Below, one piece after another: positions 1 to 12,641 of a stretch of 64,000 nucleotides of DNA. The stretch comes from Ottelia alismoides (taxonomy: Eukaryota; Streptophyta; Magnoliopsida; Alismatales; Hydrocharitaceae). Made by a program: the position numbers and the translations under genes. Numbering within the stretch: position 1 is the stretch's first letter; each line of letters opens with the position of its first letter. The notes below the pieces were generated by a model. The model saw only the letters and a list, made by a program, of their open reading frames with translations. It was not told the origin of the DNA and made no database searches. Location: the NCBI GenBank assembly GCA_037367405.1, contig JAZKJV010010131.1, positions 1-64,000 on the forward strand. The letters are read 5' to 3'.

Positions 1-1721
1 CACAGTGCTGCGACGAGCCGAGGTGGTCCTCTGATGCTCTGCACGGGGCCACTCCTCCGCCGATTATTCTCTCCGATCAAGTAACTTTATCATCCATGTT
101 TCCTCATTTGTCTCTTATTAAATTCCCCTTAGACATACAATCACTTCGATCTTCGACCATCTCCAAGGTCTCGCCATCCATCACTGACCCTCACACCACC
201 TTCTCCCTTCTCCCTTCTCCAGAACCTCTTCCCAATATGATTCACCTCCTCCGTCGTCATGAGCGGAGGAAGTTTTCATGCCTCCATTCCTAACTCCCCT
301 ATAGGTCCTCATCACACTAACAAACCCTGCATAACACCATGCTTCAGCTATGTCACTAACATCTGTAGGTCTATATCACTCAATGATCGGAGCTAGGACC
401 CCACCTCCGATGTCCACACCCTACCCCGCATCTCTAGACGATGATGGAGCTCTGTCGTATCTCTACCTCCTTCACGAACCCTCCAGTAGGTTGTCATGAC
501 CTTCCCAGAAGCTGCAGTACCATGGCAAAGGGATTCGAGGCTTGCCGGAGCCCAATCCCCTCACCGATGTTCATGGCGGAAGAAGAAGAAGTAGCCCTTG
601 GATCAAGATCCAAGGGTACCTGCTACAGAAGGACGCCGGCCGTGGATTAGATCTGCAATGCCATCAACAGTCCATTAGCAATGCATATCCTATTTATTGG
701 ATCATATGGCTCTGATGGCTGATATTACGTCCGAGCCTCAATACCTAGCCTCTAGGTTTGGGCTACATGAACCAAGCACTAGAGCACATGATGACGCGAC
801 ATGGCTCGCGCCCGGGTCGTCACCTGAGCCAGGCTCCTCAAGTGAATGACTCGTAAGGGGGTGGGAAAATTACGATGACGATCCTACAACTCTCATATAT
901 TACAATTTGGTTCTCCAGGTGTGTGCATCACATGAATGCTTGGGGTATTTTACAGGGAGGCCCTCGTAGATTTTGAAAATTACAAAATGGTCCCTAAACA
1001 TAAATGGAGAAATTATAGAGGGACTCCCTCTAGATTTTGGTATTTGCAAATAGGCCCCTCTAAAGACCTATTTGAAATATTTATCTTTATTTTTCTATCG
1101 CATTTTTATTACATTTATGCCCATGGACTGATTATAGCATAATTTGAGCATATTAATTCCAATTTGAGTGATTTTAGTTTCTTTTTCATGTTATCCTCAT
1201 TATCTTTCTAATGGCATGATTAGTTTCTTAAATTGACACTAAAGGAAATATGATGAATTTTGATATTATAAAGTGTCTCTTATTCGACAAATCCTCACCA
1301 TTATTAGATAATTGATCTTTATTTTAATGCTCGATTTGACTCTGAAATTTAACCATCTGTTCTGCTTATTGATGTGATATTTTGTAGGGCATATTAGTAG
1401 ATAGTACGCATATCATTCATTCCTCATAACTGCATCAATAAATCAAAAAATTTTATATGCATCATCATTCCTTGCATTATTTAACCTTCATTTTATTGTT
1501 CATCTATATGAATAGCTTAACCTTTGGAAATAATCACTCATTAATTAGTAGACAAATGTTGATAAATAGACGAAGAGGCTCGTGTCCCTGAGTTCAACTT
1601 TGGTATACTTACCAAGTAAAATAATTTCCACATATTCGAAGATGTGATCTTTGCTGAACCTTTTTCACCACCTATACCACGATAAAAAACGACAATTAAA
1701 GTGGTGAAATGATGCTCATCA
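1..1721 (+). mobile_element. LTR A, 3' part (Tat/Ogre-like, LARD-type)
   Basis: This is the right-hand part of a long LTR that begins outside the window. It matches 10955-12641 (LTR C) along its length, at very roughly 85-90% by eye, and both copies end in the same words (GATGCTCATCA). Two bases later comes a degenerate primer binding site (about 1724-1741) that keeps the TTGTCAGGGA core seen after LTR D. The short reading frames here are not conserved between copies and I do not treat them as genes. Confidence 0.65.
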
Positions 1722-2244
1722 AACGACACCATTGTCAGGGACATGGCTCACCTTTTGTGGCAGGGTTCATGAAGATTGAGGATGCTTCATCTACATGGAG
1801 GCGTAGAGTTGGGATCTCCCGTTGTGAGGAGGCATAAAAGAAAATCAAGAGATTCAAGGAGTTTTTAAATCATCATTTTATTCATTCTGTTGTAAAAAAT
1901 GTAGCATGTGCATTTCTAGTGGCCCTCGTTCGTGGGCTTGCGTGTGTGAAAAAATAGAGAAAAAAATAGATCACTAGATGATCTAGTCCCCCCCACTACA
2001 CATACACATACACAAGCATTATGTATATCCACTCACCACCCCCACCATCTTTGTATATACTCCCACCCACACACACATATCGCCCCCGCGCATATACAAC
2101 AATGTATACACCTTTCCCTCCCTCCTACATCTCCATCTGTAAAAATTCACCCTTCACCCCTCCCCCTCATCTCCATGCATCTGTGTATAAACACCCCCTA
2201 ACCCTAACTTACCTCGGATCCCCCATCCCAAATTACAGATCCTT

Positions 2245-2450
2245 CACCTATGTTATTCTTAGCTTAAGTATAGGGGGAATGATTAAATCATTCCTCACTC
2301 GTTCTATTTTATAATACGTGGGTCATTTTTGACCTAAGTATAGGGGGACCCTCCTCCTCAATTCCTCTATATCACTTTATATTTAACCAGATCTATGGCC
2401 TCATATAACGTGTGCTATGAGGACATAGAAAAAGATAAGTATAGGGGCTA
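2245..2450 (+). repeat. Polypurine copies with decayed hairpins (element 1)
   Basis: Three copies of AAGTATAGGGG lie at about 2265-2277, 2336-2347 and 2436-2446. The first two are preceded by decayed inverted repeats. In the second, GGGTCA pairs with TGACC just before the tract. The same layout is perfect in the element at 16301-25274. Confidence 0.6.
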
Positions 2451-2712
2451 TACCATATATTGCTGTATATATACTTTAGTCATAGCTCGTATTCTAAAAT
2501 TTTTGAAAATATTTTTGAGCTTGGTTTGAGTTGACCAGTGAACTGATTTGCAAAAAAATTATGTAAAAACTTTTTCTTAAAAATATAGGGATTAACTTTT
2601 TGTAAATAAAATCAACCTTTTTCAAAAACCTCTTAAAAATTTGAAAATTCACATGTACCGTCAAGGATGTATCCAACTAAGTTATTCATTCATTGATGCT
2701 TGGGGACAAGCA

Positions 2713-2731
2713 TGGTCTAAGTATATGAGTA
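2713..2731 (+). other. Polypurine tract before LTR B
   Basis: The sequence reads CTAAGTATATGAGTA just before TGATGAATC, the start of LTR B. It follows a GGGGACAAGC block equivalent to the GGGGACGAGC block before LTR E, which is typical of the 3' end of Tat-clade elements. This copy has lost part of the G run. Confidence 0.55.
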
Positions 2732-5541
2732 TGATGAATCTCAGACTCATCATGCTAAAATTGATCAATTAGGCTCTGTTTCCCAAAATACATAAGCATT
2801 TAATAATTAATATAACATCATTAACATTCATACATGTGTTAATAATATTCGCATTTCATCTTACATAATTACATCAAAAATACAAGTGTAAATCAGCCTA
2901 AAAAGCTGCTAACTTCCCATATTTTTAATTAAGTCATCCTAACTCTGATTGACCCCAAAACACTCCATTATTTAGATATTAATAACAAGAACAAGTGAAA
3001 AAAATATAAAAAAAACTAACACTAATAAGTGACAAATAAACCCAAGTCCTAATTTCACATTAGACAGACTAAAACGCGCATAACTTTGTCCGATTTTGGT
3101 CCAATCATTTTAAAGTACTCCATGTTTAAATACCTTCAAAACAGACCAATTTCATAAAATTCGAAACACCTACGTGAAAGTTGAGTTTTGGGCCTCTTTT
3201 TTGCATTTTATCTTTTTTGTGATTTTTGACCTGAGTTTTTATGTACATAATTAACCTATTTAATTTTATTTATTTTTTATTTGTGTTCCTTGATTAAAGT
3301 TTTACCAAGTGACATAAAAATTCAAATCTTGACCAAGACTAAAATCAAAGAAACTGACTGTGTCAGAGTGTCCGCTCTACAAAATTCTCTTATTTCATAC
3401 TTATATTTTATTTTCCTATTTTCTTCTTAAAAATCCAAAAAAATAGATTAATGTGTAATTAGTTGTCTTGTATTTTATCATATTTTTGGTAATTTTTATC
3501 CTCTTTTAAAACCATCAAAAAAATACAAAACTCCAAAAAGTCGATTTGCTATACACATGGAGAAATACCAAAAGTACCACTTCGCACAATTGACCTCTTT
3601 TGCTCTCGATTCCTTCATGAAAAGTTGTAGATCTCGTCGAGATGAACAACTTTTGTGAAGGAAATTTTTCGATCCACGGTCTCCTATCTCTATTGTATTT
3701 TTCTTTCTCTTTTTATTTTTTAAAAAAATTTTGGTGACACGTGGCAGCCCATCAGTCCATCAGCCTCTCTCCCTTGTCACATGTAGAGCATGTGACTCAC
3801 CATCCCCCACCTTGATCACGTGCTCTGCACGTGACCCCCACCCCATCCCCTTCCCAGCACTGCTCACCGTTTCCTCTCCTGCAATGCCTCCACCATTACA
3901 CGCCACACCTTCATCCGCCGAGTAACGGTTGTCGCCCCAACTGTTTCCCTTCATTGCTCGTAACGCCTCACCACCCTCCTCTCTCATATATGTCTCCCCC
4001 TTGTCGGCCTTCAGAAACATCTACCCTTCAACCCTTGAGTGCCAGTGACAGTGGCACCCTTACCAACGAGATCCAAAGGTTATCCTCTATTGTTGTTTCC
4101 CTTCGCTAGAAACCAAGACCTATGCTCCCCTTCATTAGAGCAGATCGAGCGACAACCATGGTGGAGGCCTCCTCCATCTCCAACTCTCAAACGATGCCAA
4201 CAGGACGCACACCGCCCCACCTGTCATCGCGTGTACAGCCTGCGATCGTTGCTGCTCTGTTCCTCCAACAGATCAAGCACACACGGAGAGCCCCTCCACT
4301 TCACCTTTGTAGCTCCGCCCTCGACAACATCCTGTCCCTTCAGCTCATGTGCCTCCACCACGCATGGTGGGTCACCCACTATGCTCCAGCCATCACCGCG
4401 ACACTGCCATGTTGCCAGATTCCTCCTCCACCTGAAGTCTATCCTCTCTCATAGTTGCTCGTGCACCACCGACCCCCCTCCGCGCTTCACCTCTGTCGTG
4501 TGGGGTGTTGCAACCATCATCAGCCGCATCGACTCCTGTTGTAGCTCCTCAGGTTGCACGTGTGGGCCACGCCTCGGTGCTCCTGCTCTATCGAATGTGG
4601 GGCTCGTTGCCCACCACCCCTGAACCTCCCCTCAAGTAAGAAGCACGTGAGGTAGGGGTAATTTTCATCCAAGCCCCCCTACCTCCTTTTAATCATGATG
4701 TGGCCCCCTCCTTTGTTAACCTCAGCGTCACGTGATAGGTACGTGGCATATTGGGGAAATCGCAACAAAACCCCTTAAGTTTTTAATATTGCATATAAGT
4801 CCACCAGGGGCCTATTTGAGAAGAAAATAATTGTTTTTTATTGCATTTTAGTTCTCGGATCTTTAATTTAGCATATCTTCTCCATACAGACTCTGACTTT
4901 TGTGCATAATGTCATTTTGAAGCTTAGTCTGTGCTCTTTCATATTACATATCTTGTGGATAGATCAAAAAATATTTATTGAAGATGATTATTTGAGGAGT
5001 GGTTTTTATTTACGCATGCTAATAGTAGACATATTTGTGCCTTATTTTTATGGAGAAAATTAATGATATCTTTTGCAGGAATTTGATTGAGGAATTTAAT
5101 TTGATTAATTCCTTGTGATCATTGTTTATTCATAAAGTATCAATCATTACAGAAGCTCATTCAAGGATAATTAAATTAACTAATCCATCAGTATTTATGT
5201 CTAGTTATTGACAATTTTATATTTGCAAGCAAATCTATTTCCTTGGATTAATTGATTATCAATTTGGGGATTAACACAAGGAACTTCGAGGTCAAAATAT
5301 TCTTCGATAAAATCATTTCCTGTATCCTGGAGCTAAACAGATAAATATTTCTTGAAATTATACCTTTTGGTCTGTGATTAATTTTTGAGGATATTGATTA
5401 ATAATATTTGGATTTAAAAATCATAAAATCACAGATCTTGTGCTGAATTATTCTCTCCGTTATTTTTCGCATTACGTCATCATATTTCCCATTTTATCTT
5501 CTGACGTATAATTTAATCGAATATTTAATTAATTATTTAAA

Positions 5542-5634
5542 GGGATATTTACCCAGCAGACCCTAAAATCTTTCGAAATTACCTCTACGACCTTTGAAAC
5601 ATCATAATTCCTCCCACGACCCCGTAATCTTGCT
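5542..5634 (+). repeat. Left TIR of Pack-MULE 1
   Basis: 93-bp terminal inverted repeat, matching the reverse complement of 6883-6975 at 91 of 93 positions by my reading. Weaker similarity continues inward for about 30 bp. Confidence 0.88.
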
Positions 5635-6129
5635 AACCCTTACCCAATAAACCCTGTGGTTAACCCTCATCCATTTACCCGTTAAAACTAACCAGATTCC
5701 GTTAAATTCTTTTATCTTATGCATATTTTATTTGTCGAATTTACCTTCACTGCCACTCCCTCTACCCTCCTCCTTTTCCCCACCACCCAACACCCAACAC
5801 CTCCTCCCTCCATGGCCCTCCTCCCCGACCTCCGCCTCCTCCTCCTCCTCGTTCCCGACTCTGCCCTCCCTCACGCAGGGGAAAATATCCGGAGTTTGAT
5901 CGCAGCTACCGGCGACGTGTGCGCGTGCGGTTGGAAGAGACAGAGCAGAATTGCGAGGACGGGAATGACCTTCTAATTTAGAGCTGCATTGGGGGTATTT
6001 GGGTACATTCGGGGATCACCCATAAACTGGGGGGTTATATGTGGAGGGCCGGGTCTTCGATGGGGGAGGAAATTGGCATAAAAATAGGGAAAGAGATAGC
6101 TGGGGGCGGAGACAGAGAGAGGCAAAGTG

Positions 6130-6747
6130 ATGGAGGGGAGGAAGATGAAGGAGTGTGCGCTGTGCAGCCAAGCGGCGAGGATGTACTGCGAGTCGGATCG
6201 GGCGAGCCTTTGCTGGGACTGCGACGCAAAGGTGCACGGGGCCAACTTCCTGGTGGCGCGCCACACCAGGTGCCTGCTGTGCCGCGCCTGCCAGGCCCCC
6301 ACGCCCTGGAAGGCATCCGGCTCGCGCCTCGGCCCCACCGTGTCCGTCTGTGATAACTGCGTGGGCGGAGGGTGCAGGGAGAGGGATTCAGGATCTGCGG
6401 AGCCCGGTCGGTATGGTGCGGAGGACGAGGCGGAGGAAGGTTACGATGAGATGGGAGTGGAATCGGATAGCGACGAGGAAGAGGAGGAAGAAGACGAAGA
6501 AGATGACGATGATGAGGATGGAGAGAATCAGGTTGTCCCGTGGTCTGCTGTTGTCGCAAAGATGGAAATGCCTCCGCCTGTCACGAGCTCTTCGAGCAGC
6601 GAGGAGTCGTCTTCTGGGTACGGAGGCTGTGCTAAGAGGAAAAGGGAGAATGCAGATCTAGAATCCTCTCAGCCCCAGCTCAGGTTGAGCCAAAGTGCCA
6701 CCCCCCCTCACGCACACCTCCTCCGGCCAGGAAAATGCCCTCGATGA
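6130..6747 (+). CDS. B-box zinc finger protein, BBX28/29-like (Pack-MULE cargo)
   Basis: Encodes 205 residues from ATG 6130; the in-frame GTG three bases earlier is not a plausible eukaryotic start. One B-box lies at residues 9-45 with all zinc ligands in family spacing: C9, C12, C20, D23, C28, C31, H36, H45. A C-X2-C pair follows at 51/54 and another at 74/77, around the segment APTPWKASG...LGPTVSVC that is characteristic of the single-B-box BBX28/BBX29 group, nuclear regulators of light signalling. Residues 98-133 are very acidic, the conserved word NQVVPWS is at 133-139, and KRKRE at 169-173 may be a nuclear signal. After about residue 178 the tail no longer resembles the family, so the C-terminus may be lost or frameshifted. 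It lies wholly inside a Pack-MULE, so it is a duplicated copy; whether it is expressed is unknown. A weak TATA-like word (CATAAAAATA) is near 6078. Confidence 0.8.
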   Translation: MEGRKMKECALCSQAARMYCESDRASLCWDCDAKVHGANFLVARHTRCLLCRACQAPTPWKASGSRLGPTVSVCDNCVGGGCRERDSGSAEPGRYGAEDEAEEGYDEMGVESDSDEEEEEEDEEDDDDEDGENQVVPWSAVVAKMEMPPPVTSSSSSEESSSGYGGCAKRKRENADLESSQPQLRLSQSATPPHAHLLRPGKCPR

Positions 6748-6882
6748 GGGAGGAGAGATGGAAGAGGCTTTTGGTTGATTCTAGCCGTCCGATCACGGAT
6801 TGGTTAGATTAACTCGTTTTTAACTCAATGAAGTTAACTCAAGATGTGTCAATTTAACGGCAGGGTTCGTGGGGTAAGACAG

Positions 6883-6975
6883 AGCAAGATTACGGGGTTG
6901 TGGGAGGAATTATGATGTTTCAAAGGTCGTAGAGGTAATTTCGAAAGATTTCAGGGTCTGCTGGGTAAATATCCC
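6883..6975 (-). repeat. Right TIR of Pack-MULE 1
   Basis: Partner of the repeat at 5542-5634. The TSD copy TTATTTAAA follows directly at 6976-6984. Confidence 0.88.
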
Positions 6976-7153
6976 TTATTTAAATTAGTTTAAGACCACA
7001 CAACTAAAAATCATCGTTCCCTATGTTCGACCTTAGTATACTTCCAAGTTAAAATATTCCATGACATTCAAATATTATGATTTTTGCTTAATAGAAGATC
7101 GTCTTCTATATTACTATTATCGATAATTAAAGAGGCGATTTTCTATTTCATCA

Positions 7154-9769
7154 AATGGCATCGTTGTCGGGAATACGGATCATCTTTATTTATTTGTCAA
7201 ATTTTGTTGAAATATTTCTGTTGTGAATATTTTCAAAATTTGCAAGTCTTCTCATCATGTTATTTTTGCATCATTTTTGTTGATTACTTTTCTTGCTATT
7301 TTTCTAATATTGTTCTTTTGTGGTAGCACTTATGAAGATCGAGGACGCTTGATCTACATGGAGGTGTGGAGTTGGGAGCTCCCGCTGCAAGGAGATACAA
7401 AAGAAAATAAAGAGAGATTCAAGGATTTTTAAATCAACATTTCATTCATTCTGTTATTAAAATGTAGCATGTGCATTTATAGAGGCCCTCATCGAGGGCT
7501 TGCGTGTGTAAAAAAAGAGAGAAAAAGTAGATCACTAGATGATCTACCCCCGCCCACCCACACACACACATACATAAGCATTCTGTATATCCACTCACCA
7601 CCCCCACCATCTCTGTATACACAAACACATCATCCCCACGCATATAACACAATGTGTACACCTCACCCCTCCTACTTCTCCATATGTGAAACTTCACCCT
7701 TCACCCCCTCCCCCTCATCTCCGTGCATATTTGTATAAACACCCCTAACCCTAACCAACCTCGGATCCCCTAGCCCAAATTCCATATACTTTACCTAGGC
7801 TATTCTCTATCTAAGTATAGGGGGTCCCGATTAAATCATTCCTACCTCACTCTGTCTTCTTATACTTAGGTCATTTCTGACCTGCATAGGGGAGACCCTC
7901 CTCCTCAGTTCCACTATATCACCTTCTATTTAACTACAGCTATGGCTTCGTATCACTTGTGCTATGAGGACATATCAAAAGTTAAGTATAGGAGGGTATA
8001 CCATATATTACTATATATATGCTTTAGCCATAGCTCGTGTTCTAAAATTTTTGAAAAGTTTTTCGGGCTTGGTTTAAGTTGGCCTGTGAACTGATTTTTT
8101 GCCAACAAATCCTATAAAACCTTTTCTTAAAAATTAAGGGATTAACTTTATGTAAATAAAATCAACCCTTTTCAAAATCCCCTTAAAATTTTGAAAAATT
8201 AAAAAATTTCTTTAGTAGAGGCTCTGACTACTGGACTTAAAAATGAGTAGCTACTCTTCAGTGAGGGAAATTTGGTATCCCTTAGCAGAGTAGGTGGTTT
8301 AGAGGATATTTTCTATGGATTCATCCTCAAGTAACACGGGTTCATCTAACGGTCTGTACTTACACTCATATTGGTTGGAAGTAGATGTAACTATTTATAT
8401 GAGCTTGGGCCAGTTATTATCTCTCTGAAGAATCTGAAAAAAATTACAATTCATAAAAATTTGCAAAAGATAAAAATCACAAATATTCACTAGCTCTGGA
8501 GTCAGTGTATTCCTGACACATTCACATCCACTCAAGGCTTGAGGATTTGAGGACACTAGATTTATGAGATCTTGAGAATCTGAGTTAGCCAGTCTTAGTG
8601 ATTAGGGTTTTAAACTTAATAATCCACACTTCCCTAGTTTGAAAGATTTGAGCGCTATATTGCACTCTTCATCTCTACCTTCTAAATAATATGATCAGCA
8701 CATCACTTTCACAACTGCATGATTGATGATATGAGTTGAGTTATCATTTGAGGAATTAGGACTACAGATTTGAGTCTCGACCCAATCTAATGATGCTCGA
8801 GGATGGTATAAAGTTAATAAAGGCTTGAAGAAACCTGAGTGTCAGCAAAACCCTAGAAAGTATGTGAATAAATTCATAAGCTATCATTTGATATTTACCT
8901 ATGTACGAGGATGTGATGAAACTAAGTTAATTATTAATCAATGTATGCCAAATTTTGGTAAAAGCAGTGGAGCTAGCTAAACAAATGAAAATAGAGAGAA
9001 GTTCTCTCAAACAAGAAAAATCTCTATCATTACAAAGTCAAATTACAAAAGAGCTTCCACCAAAGGCAAACGCTCCCAACCATTTTCAAAGTATCCATTT
9101 GGACCAAATGCTATTAGGACCTAGGAGTCAGTTTAGCACCATAAAAGGGCTCTACATTGTATAGTGATATAAGTTTGTGTGTCGAAGATATCTTAGATAC
9201 TCAAAAAAGACACAACCCATTGTAATCCCAGAAAAACAAGTGCATACGACTTCGAATTCTCTTGACGGACTCATTGATCAACAAAATAAAAATATACATG
9301 TATTGAGTAATAAGGCACTTGAGAGGCCTCTTATTCCAATGTGAGGGAGAGAAAAATAGACACAATCCTATGCCCTCCACCATTTGGTCGTTCATCTACA
9401 CTTTCAACTCTGACAAACTAATGAGACGGTTGACTGGAGCAAGAATAGACTTATTCCCTAGTGTTGAGGATTAGGTCTGGAGGAGAGTCTCCTAGACTGG
9501 AACTTTGGGTGATGTCTTTACTCTACTCTCATGATTGCAGTACACTAAACTTCATATCCTTATAATTTTTGTACAAACAAAGAGTCTGATAATTAGAGAA
9601 GTTGGATTTCTTCTGATTAGAGAATAGTTGAGCGCAGAATTTTAGGATAACTTAAATTAAGGGTCTTCGAAGAATTGAGCCTTAAAATTTTCACATGCAC
9701 TGTCAGTAATTAATCCCACTCCTTCATTCTTTAGATGCTCGAGGCGAGCATAGTTTAAGTATAGGGGTA
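7154..9769 (+). mobile_element. Non-coding internal region 2 of LARD-like element
   Basis: This begins with a tRNA-Asp-like primer binding site (7156-7173) and ends with a polypurine tract (about 9751-9769, TTTAAGTATAGGGG). No gag, protease, reverse transcriptase or integrase can be read in any frame. It is collinear with the internal region at 19227-22368, for example 8240-8380 with 20930-21060 and 8955-9170 with 21545-21780. That fits a conserved non-coding LARD interior mobilised in trans. A CA-rich tract is at 7555-7640, and the words CCCTAACCCTAAC, vaguely telomere-like, are near 7743. Confidence 0.65.
7795..7995 (+). repeat. Hairpin/polypurine series (element 2)
   Basis: Three AAGTATAGGG-type tracts occur at about 7813-7825, 7882-7891 and 7984-7996. 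The middle one follows TATACTTAGGTCA, a four-base loop and TGACCT, a stem whose pairing differs from, but is equivalent to, the stems at 20349 and 20427. Confidence 0.6.
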
Positions 9770-12641
9770 TGATGAATCCCTCCTGGATCATCATCATCCT
9801 TTATTTTTATCTCGATTAATAAGAACCTCTTGACAAATCTTCATTAATCCTGCATCTTTAGGAATGAACCTATACGTGTATAATTAACCTATATTTGCTA
9901 ACCTATATTTATTGCATTTAATCACTAATTTTTTTCTATTTTATTAAAGCCCATAAAAACTAGGTTAATTAATTATCTATAAGTTTTTGGCTTTTTAAAG
10001 AAATGAAAAATATAAAAAAAAACCAAAACTACAAAAGGTAGTGTTTTTATCTCTTAAAAAGACTCCCGAAAATATACTTTTGTATAAATGACCTCTTTTG
10101 ACCTTTTATCCAACATGAAAGTTGTAGATTTTTTCTAATCCAATCTCTAACTAATTCTTTTTTTATTTTTCTTTGATTTTCTATTTATTAAATTCGTTGG
10201 TGCAGCCATGTTGCTACATGGTTGCATCTCCTTACACTACCCAGTCTCCTTACTAGCCCTTGGATCAAGCCTCCCCCACCTATATCTCCATCGCCCTTCT
10301 CCAGATAATCCTCAACCATCGGATTACATCCTTCTGATGATATCTGAGCCACTCTCGTATGCCCTCACCTAGATCGCATGATCACCCTCCCATCCAAAGG
10401 CTAAGCTTCCTCCATGTCATCCACTTCTCCATAGCCATTAGATGAATCCTACTAAGGAATCCAAGTCGCCTCCATCTTCTTACCACTCCACCATTGGATG
10501 CGATCTGATTAAGCGCATCTTAACCACACGATCGTGCCTTGATCATAGCCTTTGGATCCCCTGATCCAACAGATAAGAACCCATCGTTCACCCCCTCCCA
10601 TTTTTGGCATCTCAACCTTAACACTCCTCCCTGATCTTGCAACGCCCCTACGTAGCCTTAATCTCTAAGATCTTTGCACACCCTTCATTACGCCCTATCC
10701 AACCTTCTAGTGTTATCAATCATCCATTCAAAATGCCTCTGCCTCCACCTGAAACAGCCGAGCACCGCCTAAAAATCCTTCCCTCAGCCTCCTTCAACCT
10801 TCATCCATAATCTAAGGAACTACGGACTAGCTTCCTTTGCCCTCCGGTGACAACGGAGGGCAACATTTGAGGCAAAAATGGCTATAGGTCCCCGGTGTGA
10901 TCCATGGCCCTATGGCCATGTAGAGGCAGCCCATGGGCACAGCCGAGCTCTGTGCACAGCCGTACAAGATGGGTGACGACCCCGAGCATCCTCTGATGCT
11001 CAGCACAGGCCACTCCGTCAATTGTTCTCTCCGATTAAGTACCTTCCTCGTCTGTGTTTCCTCATTTGTCTCTAATTTAATACCCTTTACACATGCAATC
11101 ACTCTGACCTTCAACCATCTCCAAGGTCTCATCACCCATCACTGACCCTCGCACCACCTTCTCCCTTCTCCAGAACCCCTCCCCACTCTGATTAACCTCC
11201 TCTGATGTCACTGGCAGAGGAAGTTTTAGGCCTCCATTCTCAACTCCCCTATAGACCCCCATCTCACTCACAAACCCTGCACAACACCACGCTTCGGCTA
11301 TGTCATTAGCATCTAGCATGTCTATATCCCTCAATGATAAGATCTTAGACCATGCCTCCAACTCAAGCTCACCTCCGACGACCATATCCCGCCTCGCGTC
11401 TCCAAACAACGATGGAGCTCTACCATATCTCCATCTCCTTCACCAACCCTCCAACAAGCTGGCACGACATTCCTAGAAGATGCAGGAGCATGGAGGAGGG
11501 ATTCGAGGCATGCCGGAGCCCAGTCCCCTCAACGCCGCTCACGGCGGAAGAAGAGGTATCCCGTGGATCGTGATCCAAGGGTACCTGCTATAGAGGACAC
11601 CAGTTGTGGATTAGATTTGCAGCATCATCAACCGTCCATTTGCAATGTAGATCCTAGCCATTGGATCATCTGGCTTCGATGGTTGATCTTATGCCTGAGC
11701 CTCAATGCCTAGCATCTATGATTGGGCTACATGAACCAAGCATTGGAGCATCTGATGAAGCCACATGGCCCGAGCCTAGGCCGTCTCCCGATCACGGCTC
11801 CTTACGTGCATGGCTTGTGAGAGGTTGTCAAAATTACGATGAAGACCCTACAACTCTCATATATTACAATCCGATCCTCCAGGCATGTGTGCGCCGTGTA
11901 TTTTATAGGGAGGCCCTCGTAGCTTTTGAAATTTACAAAATGGTCCCAATGCGTAAATGGTGAAATTATAGAAGGACCCCTATAGATTTTGGAATTTGCA
12001 AATAGGCCCCTCTAGGGGCCTATTTGCAATATTTATATTTATTTTCTCTTGCATTTTCATTACATTTATGCCCATGCACTATTTTTAGCATAACTTGAGC
12101 ATATTAAATCCAAGTTGAGTGATTTCAGTTTCATTTTGATGCTCTCTTCATTATCTTTCTAATGACATGATTAGTTTCTTAAATTAATACTAAACGAATA
12201 TGATGAATTTTGATATTATAAAGTGTCTCTTGTTCGATAACTCCTTGCCATTATTATATACTTAATCTTGATTTTAATGCTCGACTTGACTCTGAAGATA
12301 TTCTATAGGGAATATTTGTAAATAGCATGCATATCATTCATTCGTCATAATTGCATCATATAATCAAATAAAAATTACATGCATCATTCCTTGCATTATT
12401 TGACCTTCATTTTATTATGTATCTGCATGAAGACCTAAGCCTTTGGAAATAATAACTCATTAATTACTAGACAAAATTTGATAAATAGACGAAAAGGCTC
12501 GTGTCCTTGAGTTCGACCATGATATACTTACCAAGAAAAATATTTTTCACATATTCGAAGATATGGCCTTTGTTGAACCATTTTCACTACCTATACTATG
12601 ATAAAAGACGACAATTAAAGTGGTGAAAATGATGCTCATCA
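9770..12641 (+). mobile_element. LTR C (Tat/Ogre-like)
   Basis: 2872-bp LTR beginning TGATGAATCC directly after a polypurine tract and ending CATCA at 12641, where unrelated sequence starts. Its right half matches LTR A. Short frames at 10827-11963 overlap in several phases and are not conserved as protein against LTR A. Confidence 0.65.

Larger units (their letters stand above)
1722..2731 (+). mobile_element. Non-coding internal region 1 of LARD-like element
   Basis: This internal region has no gag or pol. It aligns in order with 7154-9769 and 19227-22368. Shared blocks are the leader around 1750-1850, a CA-rich tract at 1985-2100, the two hairpin/polypurine blocks near 2245-2345, the third polypurine copy near 2436-2446 and the final polypurine tract at 2713-2731. 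Compared with internal region 2 it lacks about 1.5 kb, the part equivalent to roughly 8200-9690, so it is a deletion derivative. Confidence 0.6.
5542..6975 (+). mobile_element. Pack-MULE carrying a BBX28/29-like gene
   Basis: This is a 1434-bp Mutator-like element. Both ends start GGGATATTTACCCAGC (reading inward) and form 93-bp terminal inverted repeats with two mismatches. It is flanked by a perfect 9-bp target duplication, TTATTTAAA, at 5533-5541 and 6976-6984. Nine-base duplications with long inverted repeats are typical of MULEs. No transposase is present. The cargo is a B-box zinc finger coding region (6130-6747) with GC-rich flanking sequence (5720-6129). A GC-rich gene inside an AT-rich LTR fits capture from elsewhere in the genome. 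Confidence 0.88.
2732..7153 (+). mobile_element. LTR B, interrupted by a Pack-MULE
   Basis: This is a long LTR starting TGATGAATC after a polypurine tract. It ends in CATCA at 7153, just before the primer binding site TGGCATCGTTGTCGGGAA (7156-7173), which resembles the tRNA-Asp type. Without the Pack-MULE and its duplicated 9 bp it is about 2.98 kb, close to LTRs C, D and E. It holds an AT-rich first part, a C-rich middle (3730-4650) and a second AT-rich part (4750-5541, 6985-7153). LTR B is clearly more diverged from A and C than those are from each other. The proline- and serine-rich frames at 3731-4623 look like chance openings in C-rich DNA. Confidence 0.6.

Noticed and set aside
1985..2100. 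CRISPR-like or satellite array in the CA-rich tracts
   Set aside because: Simple CA/CCA-rich sequence without regular spacers, and the genome is eukaryotic.
2199..2212. CCCTAACCCTAAC-like words (also near 7743) as interstitial telomere
   Set aside because: Only about two units, inside a repeated non-coding interior; more likely chance in a C-rich stretch.
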